Notes: generated by a model from the letters alone, not told the origin. Shown: positions 36,062 to 45,680, numbered from the stretch's first letter. The stretch is DNA of 64,000 nt from an uncultured Halobacteriovorax sp. (GCA_913061265.1 CAJXVS010000005.1:62001-126000), one strand, 5' to 3'. Program-made: numbers and translations.

Positions 36062-36697
36062 TTAAGAAGCTTCTTTAATTTCTGTGTCTTCAGAAGCTTC
36101 TTCAGATGTCGCTTCAACAGATTCAGCAGCTGTTTCTGTCGGCTCTTCAACAACAACTTTAGGAGCATGACAGCTTAATAGGTTAGTCTCTGGATCAATA
36201 GTCCAAGCACAACCTTTTGGAGTAGGGACATCACCTAGGTGAATCTGTCCGTTAAGCTCTACTGAGCTTAGATCTACTTCAACGAACTCAGGAATATCTT
36301 TCGGTAGTCCTTCTACGTCAATATGATCAACCATTAAGTTAAGAACACCACCATCTTTAATTCCTGGGGCCTCTCCAACATAATGGATTGGAACACTAAC
36401 TGTTGTTTTTTGACCAGCTTTAAGCTTATGAAAAGAAACATGCATCATATGACTTCCAAGAGCATCTTTTTGAAGATCATCTAGGTTGCAAAGATGTTTT
36501 TTTCCACCAACTTCAATTTCAAAGACTGAACCTGACTGATGAAGAAATTTCTTTAAATCTTGCGCTTTAACTTTAAGCGAAACTGAATCAATTCCCTTAC
36601 CGAAGATAACTCCAGGGATCCATCCTTCACTTCTAAGTGAACTTGGTTTTGAGTCGTTACGATTTGGTCTGCTTTCTACCTTTAGGCACTGGTACAT
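36062..36697 (-). CDS. rplY: 50S ribosomal protein L25, CTC form
   Basis: The 211-residue protein combines the L25 domain (SLRSEGWIPGVIFGKG, residues about 20-90) with the C-terminal TL5/CTC beta domain (VPIHYVGEAPGIKDGGVLNL, VEGLPKDIPEFVEVDLS) and an acidic tail rich in Glu/Ser/Thr. L25 binds 5S rRNA. A Cys-rich variation (NLLSCHAPK) replaces the usual end of the CTC domain. It stands alone, without the pth gene that often accompanies it, and shares a terminator with the convergent lipoprotein gene. Confidence 0.94.
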   Translation of the reverse strand: MYQCLKVESRPNRNDSKPSSLRSEGWIPGVIFGKGIDSVSLKVKAQDLKKFLHQSGSVFEIEVGGKKHLCNLDDLQKDALGSHMMHVSFHKLKAGQKTTVSVPIHYVGEAPGIKDGGVLNLMVDHIDVEGLPKDIPEFVEVDLSSVELNGQIHLGDVPTPKGCAWTIDPETNLLSCHAPKVVVEEPTETAAESVEATSEEASEDTEIKEAS

Positions 36698-36880
36698 AAT
36701 CCTTCCTTGGTTTGTGTACTTATTATTACTAACAATCTTACCGCATTTCTGAATTTTTTTCAGCAGGGCTTAGGCATATTGTATAAGAAGCAGATTATAG
36801 GTGGTATTCAGCAAATTCTTCCGGAGTAGCTGACCGTTTGTGTCGTGCAATTTGGGAAGGATCAGGTTCCAATACTCTTT

Positions 36881-37897
36881 ATGAAAAATTCACTCCTTAT
36901 CTTATTGATTTTACTATTTTCTTCTCCTGTTATTGCAGGAGATTCAAGCTCTGATACGCTAAAGATCATGAGTTATATGACTGAAGTTAAGAGCCAAAGA
37001 AGCCGTGGTACTTGCACGATCTTCTCAACTACTGGTCTTCTTGAAGCGCTTCTTATTAAAAAAGGATTAGCCGCTAAAGATATCGACCTCTCTGAAGAGT
37101 GGTTAGAGTACTTGGCCATGAGTAATCAAAATGATGAAGGCTCTACTGTTAATAGAAATATTAAAAAACTTCGCTTCTTTGGAATGACGACAGAAAAGCT
37201 ATGGCCTTATGTGGGAGAGAAGTGGACAGACCTAGATTCTAATCCATTGGCCAGATCACGCTGCGAATCTCTTAGTGGTGATAAGCTTTTAAGTTGTTTA
37301 TTTGGTCATCAAAACCCTGAGCTTCTACGAGGAGAGGATAATTATGTTCTTGAGATGGATGAAGAATTCTTTCATATAAGAGAAGACGCTAAGACTTTTA
37401 TGAATGATATGAACCTTAGAAGTAGGATTACTAAATCTAAGAGTTATCAAATAGAAATGAGTGAGGCCAAGAGGCTTCTTCTTAAAGGCACTCCGGTTAT
37501 CGCTGGTATAAAGCTTTATTACGGTTCATGGAATCATTCAAAAACTGATAAGTTTGGTATTCAAAAGCGTGATAAGTCACTTTGGTATAAAGGTGTCGTT
37601 GGTTACCCAGAAGCTGGCTCTAAAGACCGTAGGATCTGTGATGAAAGAGGCGGTGGGCATTCAATAATCATCGTAGGCTTTGATGATAAAAAGACTATCA
37701 CCTCAAGACTCTTGATGGATGACGGGTCTTGGAAAACAACGACTTATAAAGGCGTTTACTATTTTAAGAATTCTTGGGGCGTAAAAGGCTTTGGGCGTGA
37801 TTTTAAGTTTAACGGAGAACCTAAGCCAGGTTACGGTATGGTTACTCAGAAATACTTGAACAATCTAGGCCGGTTCTATCACCTTCCTTTAAAATAA
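36881..37897 (+). CDS. Exported papain-like cysteine protease
   Basis: The start at ATG 36881 gives a typical signal peptide (KNSLLILLILLFSSPVIAG); an in-frame GTG at 36845 would only add 12 residues in front of it. Neither has a convincing ribosome site. The 338-residue protein keeps all C1 papain residues: Q39 and C45 in QRSRGTC, H260 in GGGHSIIIVGF and N297 in FKNSWGVKGFG. The Trp usually after the catalytic Cys is replaced by Thr. It is probably an active secreted protease. A lipoprotein gene follows after 24 bases and may be co-transcribed. Confidence 0.83.
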   Translation: MKNSLLILLILLFSSPVIAGDSSSDTLKIMSYMTEVKSQRSRGTCTIFSTTGLLEALLIKKGLAAKDIDLSEEWLEYLAMSNQNDEGSTVNRNIKKLRFFGMTTEKLWPYVGEKWTDLDSNPLARSRCESLSGDKLLSCLFGHQNPELLRGEDNYVLEMDEEFFHIREDAKTFMNDMNLRSRITKSKSYQIEMSEAKRLLLKGTPVIAGIKLYYGSWNHSKTDKFGIQKRDKSLWYKGVVGYPEAGSKDRRICDERGGGHSIIIVGFDDKKTITSRLLMDDGSWKTTTYKGVYYFKNSWGVKGFGRDFKFNGEPKPGYGMVTQKYLNNLGRFYHLPLK

Positions 37898-37921
37898 TTT
37901 TCATTTTCCGATAAGAATAGG

Positions 37922-39409
37922 GTGAGACACCTTATTCTTATTATTCCACTTTTTCTCTTTTTAAGCTCTTGTTCTCATGATTTGGGTCGGAGCTTTGCCT
38001 CTACTAAGATGGCGAGTTCTTGCTTTGAAGAGGTAAGAAGGTCGTGCCATGAAAAACACCCTTATACCGAGATAAAAAAAGGCTTCTTTGAACTTCAGTA
38101 CAAGTATCTTAATAAAAAGAATAAGGTTCATATTCTATATAATGACTGCTTTGCAAAAAGAAGTCTTTCTTGCAGTGAAAAGCATGGAAGCCCAGAGTCC
38201 ACGAAGAGGTTTAATCAACTAGTAAAAAACCTTAAGACAGAAGAGTCCTTAAATCAGGTTAATGAAAATACTCTTTTTAATAATTTATCGATTCCTTTTC
38301 TGGATCTAAGCACTAAGGATATTAAGAAAGTTTGGCAGACTGTCTTTCTTATAAAGAAGTCATTTTTAAAAGTGAGGGATGCCTTAGGCTTTGTTAAAGA
38401 TAAATCAATTAATGGAATGCATGGTGTAGGAGTTAGCGCTAGTGGAACGGCACTTCTAGGAATTGGTGGAACACTTCAACTTGAGGCCGTCATTCATAAT
38501 AGAAAGATGGCGCTCTTTTGCGCACCAGGAGTTACGGCTCAAACTGATATAGGTGTCTCTTTAGACTTTGGAGTATTTAAGACTTTAGGCTGCAGAGATA
38601 ATCAAGACTATCAAGGAAAGTTTCTTAGCTTTACAGCAGGAGTAAGCGGTGAGGCCATAGGTCTTCCTTTTAATGTTGGCGCTAACTACGCTCTAGGTCT
38701 TGGGCTCTCTGAATTTTTAGAGGCCATGGCCCGTGAGAAAAAGGCGGGGAGGCTTGATCTCTTTAGGTTGACCGCGGAGACTAGTCTCTTTAGCGCAAAA
38801 AGTTTTGAGTTGATGGCAAGGCTTGGGATGAATCCAAATGATCAGTTCTCCTACTTAATCATCTCAAAGATGATCGCTCTAAGTCTTGGTGAAAAGGAAG
38901 TGCTTAATGAATTCAATCATTCCTTTGATGAGTTTAAAAACTTCACCAAAGAAGATGGAGTAGACAAGACCCTTAACTTAAAACCCTTGGCCCATCATAT
39001 AAAGAGCTTTTTAAAATTTATCCTTATCATGGAAGAAACTTATGCTATGGATCTTAGTCAGTTTAAAATGGTGGTGACCGAACTTGATAAGAGTATCTCT
39101 AGCTGCGATGCTATTGGGCTAACAGGGGGGCTTAGTCTAACTCTCTCCCCAGTCAATGTTGGATCTATCATTTATCAATATACAATGTTAACGGAAATTG
39201 ATCTCGATGATGTTTTCTATCTCGCGGGTTTTGCTCCTGCGAATCTCTTTAGGTTGAACTTATCACCTATCGAGAAGGAGCGTTTTACTAAAGCAGTCTC
39301 AGGCATTCTCAAGATCATTCCTGATCTTTGGTTTAATCAATGCCTAAGTCATGCGGCTGATAACTTTTCTAAAGATGGAGAGAACCTCTTTCGCATCCTT
39401 ACTGATTAG
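37922..39409 (+). CDS. Lipoprotein of unknown function
   Basis: The 495-residue protein begins with GTG and a lipoprotein signal (LFLFLSSC, Cys at about 17). The N-terminal 90 residues contain several Cys (CFEEVRRSC, NDCFAKRSLSC) that may pair. A central glycine-rich stretch (GVGVSASGTALLGIGGTLQLEA, FTAGVSGEAIGLPFNVGANYALG) resembles beta-barrel or porin-like strands, while the last 200 residues are helical. No family is recognised. A CCGATAA sequence at 37908-37914 just upstream could be a sigma-28-like -10 element, but the start would then be nearly leaderless. Confidence 0.65.
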   Translation: MRHLILIIPLFLFLSSCSHDLGRSFASTKMASSCFEEVRRSCHEKHPYTEIKKGFFELQYKYLNKKNKVHILYNDCFAKRSLSCSEKHGSPESTKRFNQLVKNLKTEESLNQVNENTLFNNLSIPFLDLSTKDIKKVWQTVFLIKKSFLKVRDALGFVKDKSINGMHGVGVSASGTALLGIGGTLQLEAVIHNRKMALFCAPGVTAQTDIGVSLDFGVFKTLGCRDNQDYQGKFLSFTAGVSGEAIGLPFNVGANYALGLGLSEFLEAMAREKKAGRLDLFRLTAETSLFSAKSFELMARLGMNPNDQFSYLIISKMIALSLGEKEVLNEFNHSFDEFKNFTKEDGVDKTLNLKPLAHHIKSFLKFILIMEETYAMDLSQFKMVVTELDKSISSCDAIGLTGGLSLTLSPVNVGSIIYQYTMLTEIDLDDVFYLAGFAPANLFRLNLSPIEKERFTKAVSGILKIIPDLWFNQCLSHAADNFSKDGENLFRILTD

Positions 39410-41007
39410 TCTCTATAATCTGAGTTCTTATAGAACTTCACTTCTTCGTTCTTGTCCATGGCAAGTTTTAGATCCCATTCAGAACGAACAGAAAAACAAA
39501 CCCTAGCTTTACCGTCGTAACAAATATTTGATCCATTTGCTGAGATAAATGAATCTTTTATTTTTTCATTTGGAAACTTAAGCCAACGGATTCCAATAAA
39601 AGGATAATGCTCGTAAGCTCCTTGAACATTATACTCGTCTTCAAGGCGGGCCTTAACAACTTCAAACTGAAGCATACCAACGGCCCCAAGAATCTTTTCG
39701 TTAATAGTATGCCTTGTGAAAAGCTGAACCGTTCCTTCTTCAGATAATTGCTGAAGGCCCTTATCAAGCTGCTTTCCTTTCATAGGATCTTTTAAGAGAA
39801 CCTTGTTGAAAATCTCAGGAGCAAAAGAGGGGATACCTGTGATTTGAATTTGTTCACCTTCAGTAAAGGTGTCCCCAATTTGAAACTTTCCCGTATCGTG
39901 AAGACCAATGATATCTCCAGGAAGAGCAAATTCAGTGATTTCTCTGTCTTGAGCTTGAAACATTAAAGGAGATGGAATTTTTATATCTTTTCCAGATCTT
40001 ACATGATGAATCTTCTGACCTCTTACAAACTTACCTGAACAGACTCTCATAAAGGCCACGCGGTCTCTATGGCGCTTATCCATATTGGCCTGAATCTTGA
40101 AGATAAATCCACTAAACTTAGGCTCATTTGGCTCTACAGTTCTTGTGGCAGCTGCTTCGTCGTATGGAGGAAGCTTAACTTCTTTAGATAAAGGCCCTGG
40201 AGCATTTGTTGCAATGGAATCAAGAACTTCTTTAACACCAAAGTTATTAAGAGCTGATCCAAAAAAGACTGGAGTCATGATTCCCGCGAGGAATTCTTCT
40301 TCATCAAATTCAGGGATAAGACCAGCGATCATCTCTAGATCATTGATTAGTTTTTCTTGGAGAGTGTCCCCTATAAAATCAATAATTGTTTGAGAAGTTA
40401 AGTCACTAGCATCAATTACTTTTGGACTATTTGGATCGTTCTTATCTTCAAAGACCTGAATGGTCTTATTTCTAATATCGTAAACACCTTTAAAATCAAC
40501 GCCATCACCAATAGGCCAAGTCATAGGCACGCATTGAATCGAACAATTCTCTTCAACATTCTCAAGAAGCTCAAAAGCGTCAAGAGAATCTCGGTCAAAT
40601 TTATTCATAAAGGTAATAATAGGAGTGTCGCGCATACGGCAAACTTCCATTAATTTCTTAGTCTGCTCTTCCACGCCTTTTGCTGAATCGATCATCATAA
40701 GAACCGATTCAACGGCCGTCAGGGTACGGTAAGTATCTTCAGAGAAGTCCTTATGCCCTGGAGTATCAAGAAGGTGCATGGCCCTTTCAGCGTATGGAAA
40801 ACTCATGACAGAGGAAGTAATTGAGATCCCTCTTTCTTTTTCCATCTCCATCCAATCACTCTTGGCGTAGTTCCCTTGCTTAGACTTCACCATCCCGGCC
40901 TCGCGAATAACTTGCCCAAACCAAAGCAACTTCTCAGTCATGGTCGTTTTACCAGCATCGGGGTGAGAGATAATAGCGAATGTTGCGCGTTTAGAATTTA
41001 AGTCCAT
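39406..41007 (-). CDS. prfC: Peptide chain release factor 3
   Basis: The 533-residue GTPase has the RF3 G motifs: SHPDAGKTTMTEKLL (G1), EKERGISITSSVM (G2), LLDTPGHKDFSEDTYR (G3) and NKFDRD (G4), followed by the RF3-specific C-terminal domain with GAVGMLQFEVVKARLEDEY. RF3 recycles RF1 and RF2 from the ribosome after termination. Its length is near E. coli RF3 (529). It is monocistronic and overlaps the convergent lipoprotein gene by 4 bases. Confidence 0.97.
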   Translation of the reverse strand: MDLNSKRATFAIISHPDAGKTTMTEKLLWFGQVIREAGMVKSKQGNYAKSDWMEMEKERGISITSSVMSFPYAERAMHLLDTPGHKDFSEDTYRTLTAVESVLMMIDSAKGVEEQTKKLMEVCRMRDTPIITFMNKFDRDSLDAFELLENVEENCSIQCVPMTWPIGDGVDFKGVYDIRNKTIQVFEDKNDPNSPKVIDASDLTSQTIIDFIGDTLQEKLINDLEMIAGLIPEFDEEEFLAGIMTPVFFGSALNNFGVKEVLDSIATNAPGPLSKEVKLPPYDEAAATRTVEPNEPKFSGFIFKIQANMDKRHRDRVAFMRVCSGKFVRGQKIHHVRSGKDIKIPSPLMFQAQDREITEFALPGDIIGLHDTGKFQIGDTFTEGEQIQITGIPSFAPEIFNKVLLKDPMKGKQLDKGLQQLSEEGTVQLFTRHTINEKILGAVGMLQFEVVKARLEDEYNVQGAYEHYPFIGIRWLKFPNEKIKDSFISANGSNICYDGKARVCFSVRSEWDLKLAMDKNEEVKFYKNSDYRD

Positions 41008-41147
41008 AGGTCTTCCAAAAAAGTGAGATAAGTAGGTATAAGCTAAGGCCTTTATTTAGTAAATTGCGCTGCGCGATAGGTAGGGCCTAATTTAGGCTTT
41101 ATACTCAGCTGGATTCCGTGGTCAATTGATGGATTTGAGGATTATAT

Positions 41148-41588
41148 ATGAGGGACTGCTCTATACAAAAAATGATAAAGATAATCTTGTTTATTTTATT
41201 CTTCACACCGTACGCAAGGGCCAACAAGGCTATGCAAGAGTCTATGCAGGGTAGGGTCAACAAAGATATTTTCAATAATAATTCCTACCACTGCAAGGTT
41301 CAAACTAGTAAGCGAACTTCTAAGATGACCCTCTCATTTCAGAGGGGAAATTTTAAGTTTTCCCACTTAGGAAAAGACAAGAAAGTCGAAACTTTTTGGT
41401 ATGGAAGTTACAAATTAGTTAAGGCTGGTGTTGTTCTTTTTAGGACAAAGGAATTTCGAATGACTGATGATTACGGGGATCAAATTAAAAAAGATGGGGA
41501 GCTTGTCTTTAAAGTTAAAGGAAACGCCTCTTTGTTTCACCTAAGCCATGAAGACGTTAAGTACTCATGTGCTCGTTCTCGATCTTAA
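41148..41588 (+). CDS. Small exported protein of unknown function
   Basis: The 146-residue product has a hydrophobic N-terminus (KMIKIILFILFFTPYARA) acting as a signal peptide. The mature domain, about 110 residues, is basic and beta-rich, with two Cys (YHCKVQ, YSCARS) that could form a disulfide linking its two ends. GAGG upstream supports ATG 41148; an ATG at 41172 would also leave the signal peptide. No family is recognised. Confidence 0.62.
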   Translation: MRDCSIQKMIKIILFILFFTPYARANKAMQESMQGRVNKDIFNNNSYHCKVQTSKRTSKMTLSFQRGNFKFSHLGKDKKVETFWYGSYKLVKAGVVLFRTKEFRMTDDYGDQIKKDGELVFKVKGNASLFHLSHEDVKYSCARSRS

Positions 41589-41672
41589 GTAAATAAAGGG
41601 AGAATAATGCAGTCCTTGTTTTAAGCAATAAATCTGCCATAAATAATTCTAATTACGGCTTCATACGGTCTT

Positions 41673-41716
41673 TCGGGTGGTTTATGTACCCGATAGTTCC
41701 CCGATTTATACCCGAT
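41673..41716. promoter_or_regulatory. Phased ACCCGAT-type operator array
   Basis: Three CCCGAT copies start at 41689, 41700 and 41711, exactly 11 bases apart, and an inverted copy TCGGGT lies at 41673-41678, pairing with ACCCGA at 41688-41693. One-turn spacing puts the copies on the same face of the helix. The array is about 57 bases upstream of the XRE regulator gene, its likely target. Confidence 0.6.
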
Positions 41717-41772
41717 CGGCCATCACATATCTAAATAGATTTGAATTATTATAAGGGTAAAGGAGATCTATT

Positions 41773-42087
41773 ATGAAACATTTCGGAAATATCGCTCAGT
41801 TAGTAAAAGACTCAAGACAAAACCATCCTAAAGGATACTCTCAGAGTGAGCTCTCGTATGCCATGGGATATAAGAACGGCCAGTTCATCAGTAATATTGA
41901 AAGAGGCTTATGTTCAACGCCGCTTAAGTCTTTATATAGGTTGAGTCATGTTCTTCAGATTGATAAAGAAGTTTTAAAGAAGGCCATAATAGAAGATATG
42001 GCGAAAACTCTTGATTATCATTTAGAAAAAGAGATGACTGAAGATAGAGTTGAGTCAACTTCGAAGACTGTTCTCTTAGAGGCTTAA
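41773..42087 (+). CDS. XRE/Cro-type helix-turn-helix regulator
   Basis: The 104-residue protein has an HTH_3 domain in residues 5-65 (YSQSELSYAMGYKNGQFISNIERGLCSTPLKSLYRLSHVL, split here by its two helices) and a charged helical tail. It should bind DNA as a dimer. AAAGGAG precedes the ATG. Repeated ACCCGAT sites upstream suggest autoregulation. Its end overlaps the convergent GAF-LuxR gene by 12 bases. There is no toxin gene beside it, so it does not look like an antitoxin. Confidence 0.85.
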   Translation: MKHFGNIAQLVKDSRQNHPKGYSQSELSYAMGYKNGQFISNIERGLCSTPLKSLYRLSHVLQIDKEVLKKAIIEDMAKTLDYHLEKEMTEDRVESTSKTVLLEA

Positions 42088-43038
42088 TTCCTCTAAGAAA
42101 ACTTTTAGGTTAACTGACTTTCCTGTTAAGTTAAGTTTCTTTCTAATATTTTTCTTATGCGTCTCAACAGTACTAAAAGAAATCTTTAAGAGATCGGCTA
42201 TCTCTTTGCCTTGATAGCCGGCGCTAATTTTCTGACATACCTTAACTTCAGTAGGGCTTAGTTTAACCTTGAACTGAGCTAATTTTTGATAAAAGCCAGA
42301 GCTTAGATTATCAACTCCCACCTCGAGTTGGTTGATAGTCTCAATAGGAACGTGTTTGTTCTTTTTTAACTCAACGATGATGGGCTTAATCGTTTTTTCA
42401 ATATTAGTGGCGATGTTTTCTTTAGTCGTTTTTTTCTCTTCTTCAAAGCGAGAAAGAATATTCTTTAAGGCAATATTAGACTCTTCTAATTCCTGGCTTT
42501 TTTCCTCTAAGTTTCTCTTTCCTTCTTTCATCTCTCCTATAATAAAGGCTTGAGAAAGGAGGTCAGAAAGGACCCCAGCGAAGCTTATCTCTTCTAAGGT
42601 CCATTGCCTTTGCTGACCTATATGTTCCAGGCAAAAGACTCCAATTATTTCATCCCCATTTCTGATCGCTGAGTCGAGCATAGAGGAGGCACCGATCTTT
42701 TCAATATAGACTTCAATCAATTCTTGTAGGTCTTCATTTTCAAAAACATTATGGGCCACAATGGAGCGCTTAGATCTTAAGGCTCCTGTGTAGATAGGAA
42801 AATCTGATGAGTGAATGGTCACATTATTTTGAATTCTATTATTATCTAAAAGGATATAGCTGTTTAAGGTGTCAAAGCTTTCATCAAAGAACCAAACCCC
42901 AACTCGCCTAATGTTAAAAAGTGAGGATACTTTTCCTACTACTGATCGGGCCAGGCCATTGAGATTGCCGCTAGTAAAGTCCTTGGACTTTGTAAGCTCT
43001 GAAATAAAATCATACTGCTCTTTTAGAGTCTTTTCCAT
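42076..43038 (-). CDS. GAF-domain LuxR-type transcriptional regulator
   Basis: The 320-residue protein has a GAF domain (about 25-165, with VGVWFFDESFDTLNSY and GVFCLEHIGQQRQWTLEE), a long coiled coil (about 165-250, Glu/Lys-rich heptads) and a C-terminal LuxR HTH (about 255-318, LSPTEVKVCQKISAGYQGKEIA and FSTVETHKKNIRKKL). GAF domains bind small molecules or respond to redox; the ligand is unknown. It probably activates or represses genes elsewhere. It is convergent with the XRE gene. Confidence 0.85.
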   Translation of the reverse strand: MEKTLKEQYDFISELTKSKDFTSGNLNGLARSVVGKVSSLFNIRRVGVWFFDESFDTLNSYILLDNNRIQNNVTIHSSDFPIYTGALRSKRSIVAHNVFENEDLQELIEVYIEKIGASSMLDSAIRNGDEIIGVFCLEHIGQQRQWTLEEISFAGVLSDLLSQAFIIGEMKEGKRNLEEKSQELEESNIALKNILSRFEEEKKTTKENIATNIEKTIKPIIVELKKNKHVPIETINQLEVGVDNLSSGFYQKLAQFKVKLSPTEVKVCQKISAGYQGKEIADLLKISFSTVETHKKNIRKKLNLTGKSVNLKVFLEELSL

Positions 43039-43217
43039 TATGAGATTTTACTCCAATGCCTATTAAAATTAAAGGATTAGGGAGAATATGAGTGGTCCTA
43101 GTTAGTGGGCAGATAAGAATCTGAAAGAGCTAATAACAGAGCTTTAAATTACAGTACTTTAGACGATTATATTTGCCTTTCTTATATTCTAAAGCCTTCC
43201 CATGTTAAGATAATGCC

Positions 43218-45680
43218 ATGAGATTAAAGGCTTTATTCCTCTTATTCACTTTGCTTTTTGCTCTTAAGTTACACTCAATGACAGGAGCTCCTGGTGATGA
43301 AATTGAGGTCAAGCAGAAGATCGATCAGTGGTATCAGCAAATAGGTTTTGAGCCTGATGAGGTTTCTCCTGAAGTCTTTGAGACGGCCGTAAGAGGCTGG
43401 TTTAAGTATACAAAAGATGGAACCATTCCAGCAAAAAATGTCATGTCTATTGTTAATTATAAATTAAGCCGAAAAACAAAAAGATGGTTCATCTTTCAAA
43501 TTGGTAATAATCCAAAGATGTTAAGGCAGGAATACGTCGCTCATGGTTATGGGTCTCAACTAGATTCAAATGAAGGAGCCGCAACTTTTGGTAACGTAAT
43601 AGGTAGTGGGAAAAGCTCCAGAGGATTTGTAAAGGTTGGAAGCTACTATAATGGTAAATATGGAAAATCTATTAAGCTTCATGGCCTTGAAAATGGGGTT
43701 AATCATAAGATGCTCCATAGGACTAACTCAGATGGAACGGTCGCCGGCCGTGCCGTCGTGATTCATGGGGGAGACTATGCGAGGACCTCCTTTTCAGCAG
43801 GGTGTTTGACTCTTTATAATAATGTCAAAAAACTAGTTTATGATTTAGTTGTGGATGGAACACTTATCTATGCTAGTGACGAAGAAAGCCATGCAAGCTA
43901 CCCCTTTATGGGCGGAAGGGGAAGCGTTGCCTCCGAAGACTTTGCTTCAGTCCCAGGGGGAGATAACCTCGCAGGCCCTGATACAGACCCTGAACATAAA
44001 GGCGTTGAAAGCCTGCTTAATCTTCAAGGAAAGGGCACCCCAACTGGCGTCTTTGACATGAGTGGTTCTGAGCACTCTGCCTTTGGAACTGAAAACGCCC
44101 TGCCTACACTGAAGCAGGCTATGAGTTTAGGTGAAGACGAAGGAGAGGGAAATACCTTTGATCAAAGTGCTTCAAGTGGTGAAGTAGGAAATCAAGGAAC
44201 TCCTTTCAATGGGTCTGACTTGTTTCAAGATTGCCAAAAAAGAGTTTGCGCCCCTGCAAAATACTCTGACGTTATTGAAGAGACGAGAAAAGAAGGTGGC
44301 GATCCTGGCAAGTACTTTGCCTGTGGTCTTGTGGCCATGGATGAAAGATTAAATAACGAAGTAGAAAATCCTTATGATGCCATAAAGGCCTCTTCAGCTT
44401 CTGAATGGAAGTTATTAGGGGAGCAATGTATTGCCCAGGCACGAATGATGAAGACGGCAAACTTTGAAGGAAGTGAGCATAACAAGCCTCTTATTTATAA
44501 AAGTATTGATGGCAAGTATATCTGTGTAAAGGACTCACCAGAGGCAGTGGATTTTGAGGCCTGTAAAGAAGCAGCTGATATTCATTCAAGATCTCTTATC
44601 GATAGGCAACAGCAATTAGAAAATCAAAATAAAAGCTCTAAAGAAGAAAGTAAAAAAATGCTTGAGCAGTTTAAAAAAGGGGATGGCATTCAAATGATGG
44701 CACCAGTTGTTGCTGAGACTTTGAAGAAAAATGAAGCTGGAAGAGTAGAGGAGAGATCAATCCAGCAGCAAGAGGCCCTGTCTAGCTCTTCAAGCGCTCT
44801 AAATGCAATGCCTAATAGAGAGTCCATCTTAAAGGATTGCCGCCTTTATATGAAAGGTAAGAACTTTCTAGCAAAAGAGACTGCAGAGTACATGAGTATT
44901 CTAGATGCTCCTAATAAAACTATTCCAAAGCACCCTGACCCTTGTGGGGCGGTTATCCGAAAGGGTAATACAAATATGATTCAAAATACACCTGCTAGAA
45001 TTCAAGGAATGAAGATCCTAGAGAAGATTGGTTATAAAATAGATTCTTTAAATGAAAAAGAAAGGGTCTTGTTAAATCAAGGTGCTCTTACCAGGTTAGC
45101 TAATTTAAAAGGAGGATCCCCATCGGCCTCGAGGTTTGATTCTCACGAACTAGGTAAGTTTAAAGGCTCTGATGCCCATAAGTTTGGCTTTGGTAAGGCC
45201 GTCTCTATTGGTGATAAAGATTGTCTTGGGACTGGCTGCACTTACTCTGGTGGTGGGGGGCTTAAAAGTAAATCTCAAAGCTCTAGAAAAAGAAATGAGT
45301 CCATTATCTTAAATAACGATGTAACTAAATTTGCTATGTATTCTCCTCCTACTTCAGCAAAAATCTTAGGCAGTGATAAAGTTAGTGGTAGTGAGAAATC
45401 AAGGAAGAGTGGTATCTTTCAAGAAGGTTTTTACAAGAATGTTTATCTGGCCTTAGATGGAAACTATCCCGTCTCGAAACTAAGCCCAAGTCAGAAAAAA
45501 GAATATAACTCCCTTGTGGAGTATAAGTTTAATGAGAAAAAGAGGCGGCTGCGGAGTTCTTCTAAAACTATAGAGCTTACTGTAAAAAACAAAAAAGTAG
45601 GATCAGAGATTTGGTTTGATAAAAAGATGGACCTCTTTAAGATTATTTCTAATAGGTATCAAAAAGTATTTTCTAAATAA
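43218..45680 (+). CDS. Exported L,D-transpeptidase-family protein with long C-terminal extension
   Basis: The 820-residue protein has a signal peptide and, in residues about 70-225, a YkuD_2-type L,D-transpeptidase domain: FIFQIGNN, VAHGYGSQLDSNEG, KSSRGFVKVGSYYNGKYGKSIKLHGLE, the catalytic HGG (H183) and SAGC (C196). Such enzymes form 3-3 or protein crosslinks in peptidoglycan. Family members are usually near 200-250 residues; here about 590 further residues follow, with Cys-rich and Ser-rich segments and no recognised domain. Upstream there is no strong ribosome site. A GC-rich hairpin follows the stop. Confidence 0.8.
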   Translation: MRLKALFLLFTLLFALKLHSMTGAPGDEIEVKQKIDQWYQQIGFEPDEVSPEVFETAVRGWFKYTKDGTIPAKNVMSIVNYKLSRKTKRWFIFQIGNNPKMLRQEYVAHGYGSQLDSNEGAATFGNVIGSGKSSRGFVKVGSYYNGKYGKSIKLHGLENGVNHKMLHRTNSDGTVAGRAVVIHGGDYARTSFSAGCLTLYNNVKKLVYDLVVDGTLIYASDEESHASYPFMGGRGSVASEDFASVPGGDNLAGPDTDPEHKGVESLLNLQGKGTPTGVFDMSGSEHSAFGTENALPTLKQAMSLGEDEGEGNTFDQSASSGEVGNQGTPFNGSDLFQDCQKRVCAPAKYSDVIEETRKEGGDPGKYFACGLVAMDERLNNEVENPYDAIKASSASEWKLLGEQCIAQARMMKTANFEGSEHNKPLIYKSIDGKYICVKDSPEAVDFEACKEAADIHSRSLIDRQQQLENQNKSSKEESKKMLEQFKKGDGIQMMAPVVAETLKKNEAGRVEERSIQQQEALSSSSSALNAMPNRESILKDCRLYMKGKNFLAKETAEYMSILDAPNKTIPKHPDPCGAVIRKGNTNMIQNTPARIQGMKILEKIGYKIDSLNEKERVLLNQGALTRLANLKGGSPSASRFDSHELGKFKGSDAHKFGFGKAVSIGDKDCLGTGCTYSGGGGLKSKSQSSRKRNESIILNNDVTKFAMYSPPTSAKILGSDKVSGSEKSRKSGIFQEGFYKNVYLALDGNYPVSKLSPSQKKEYNSLVEYKFNEKKRRLRSSSKTIELTVKNKKVGSEIWFDKKMDLFKIISNRYQKVFSK

